DNA of 5,348 bases. Source: Deltaproteobacteria bacterium. GTDB lineage: Bacteria > Myxococcota_A > UBA9042 > DTJE01. The stretch spans positions 1 through 5,348 of the forward strand of contig JADHTP010000234.1 of NCBI GenBank assembly GCA_016784945.1. Reading direction: 5' to 3'. Shown piece by piece: positions 4,823-5,348 of the stretch. Position 1 is the first letter of the stretch. Each line of letters opens with the position of its first letter. Under the pieces are notes generated by a model, which saw only the letters and a program-made list of their open reading frames with translations, was not told the DNA's origin and did no database searches. A program made the position numbers and the translations under genes.

Positions 4823-5348
4823 TCAAGGCAGCAGGTCCATCCGCGGCACGAGGTTTCCGGGGTAGGCAATGTCGATGTACTGCTCCTGCGGGAAGTCCCC
4901 AGGTTGAAACATGGCCTGCGTGCCGTCGGGCCAGCGCACCAGCAACTGGTAATCACAACCCAGATCGCCCAGGCCGAAGTGCAGGACTCGGGTGTCAGCC
5001 GAATTGTACATGCCGCGACTGCTGCGCACTTCCCTCACCAGCTGGCGGTCGGAGAATGCCAGGGTTACCCGCGCCCCGATGGCGTCCCGGTTCACCTTCT
5101 GACCATCGCCCGTCAACCGGACCGCCAGCCAACGGTTTTCGGCGCCGATGTGGTTGGCGAACAGGAAATTGGGTCGCCCGCCGCCCGTGTCCCGTCCTCC
5201 CACCAGGAGGTCCAGGTCCCCGTCGTGATCCACGTCGGACCAGGCGTGGTTCTGGGCCATCTTCATGGTGGCCAGTCCCTTGCAGAAGTGGATGTGTCCG
5301 TTCACCGCGTCGCTCCAGTAGGCCCCGCAGATCTCCTGGGGGTCGGGG
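4823..5348 (-). CDS. FG-GAP and ASPIC/UnbV (CRTAC1-like) surface protein, 5' end cut by window edge
   Basis: The frame is open to the right edge (last full codon 5345-5347), giving 174 C-terminal residues; the GTG at 5305 is internal because protein-like sequence (QEICGAYWSDA) continues upstream of it. A VCBS/FG-GAP calcium repeat, SDVDHDGDLDLLVGG, comes first. The ASPIC/UnbV domain follows, starting about NRWLAVRLTG, with GARVTL, VREVRSSRGMYNSAD and LHFGLGD, then LLVRWPDGT. Such proteins are exported or surface proteins with beta-propeller repeats and are usually several hundred residues long, so most of the gene lies outside the window. The human relative CRTAC1 is an extracellular matrix protein; bacterial roles in adhesion or carbohydrate binding are presumed, not proven. 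The SGNH gene follows at 56 bp, suggesting co-transcription. Confidence 0.9.
   Translation of the reverse strand, partial: PDPQEICGAYWSDAVNGHIHFCKGLATMKMAQNHAWSDVDHDGDLDLLVGGRDTGGGRPNFLFANHIGAENRWLAVRLTGDGQKVNRDAIGARVTLAFSDRQLVREVRSSRGMYNSADTRVLHFGLGDLGCDYQLLVRWPDGTQAMFQPGDFPQEQYIDIAYPGNLVPRMDLLP

Overview
The window looks like a piece of a GC-rich, Gram-negative chromosome. Three secreted or surface protein types support this: a lipoprotein with a signal peptidase II motif, a fragment of a LolA-like outer-membrane lipoprotein-sorting protein, and an ASPIC/UnbV surface protein. The combination of an Asp/Pro/Thr-rich linker after a lipobox, a thrombospondin type 3-like calcium motif and an FG-GAP/ASPIC protein is common in Myxococcota, Bradymonadota and related deltaproteobacterial lineages. 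That taxonomic placement is inference from style, not a database match.

Layout. On the + strand, the window opens inside a spermidine synthase gene (speE, 1-748, 5' end missing). A 139-bp gap follows, holding a small hairpin, a consensus TATAAT box and a second hairpin at the predicted mRNA 5' end. Then comes a small gene (888-1247) for an exported protein made almost entirely of Cys/Lys/Asp/Gly/Ala repeats, with 19 cysteines in about 90 mature residues. This metallothionein-like product is the most unusual item in the window.

The rest is on the - strand and converges on the small gene. A 770-aa heparinase II/III-type polysaccharide lyase lipoprotein (1293-3605) has its own recognisable promoter and a perfect 57-bp tandem duplication in its linker. 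A stretch of about 390 bp upstream (3606-3998) has no intact gene. It holds that promoter, a C-terminal remnant of a LolA-like outer-membrane lipoprotein-sorting protein (3687-3899) and a hairpin (3947-3964). Next upstream is an exported SGNH-hydrolase gene resembling DUF459 (3999-4766), with a 12-residue Lys/Arg run inserted after its GxND block. The window closes inside a CRTAC1-like gene with FG-GAP/VCBS and ASPIC/UnbV domains (4823 to the right edge, 5' end missing), 56 bp upstream of the SGNH gene and probably co-transcribed with it.

How the genes might work together. speE is housekeeping polyamine synthesis and is probably unrelated to the others. The lyase, SGNH protein and ASPIC/UnbV protein all act outside the cytoplasm and could deal with extracellular or surface polysaccharide (backbone cleavage, ester removal or transfer, adhesion), but only proximity supports a shared pathway. 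No tRNA, rRNA, CRISPR array, insertion sequence or phage gene was seen.
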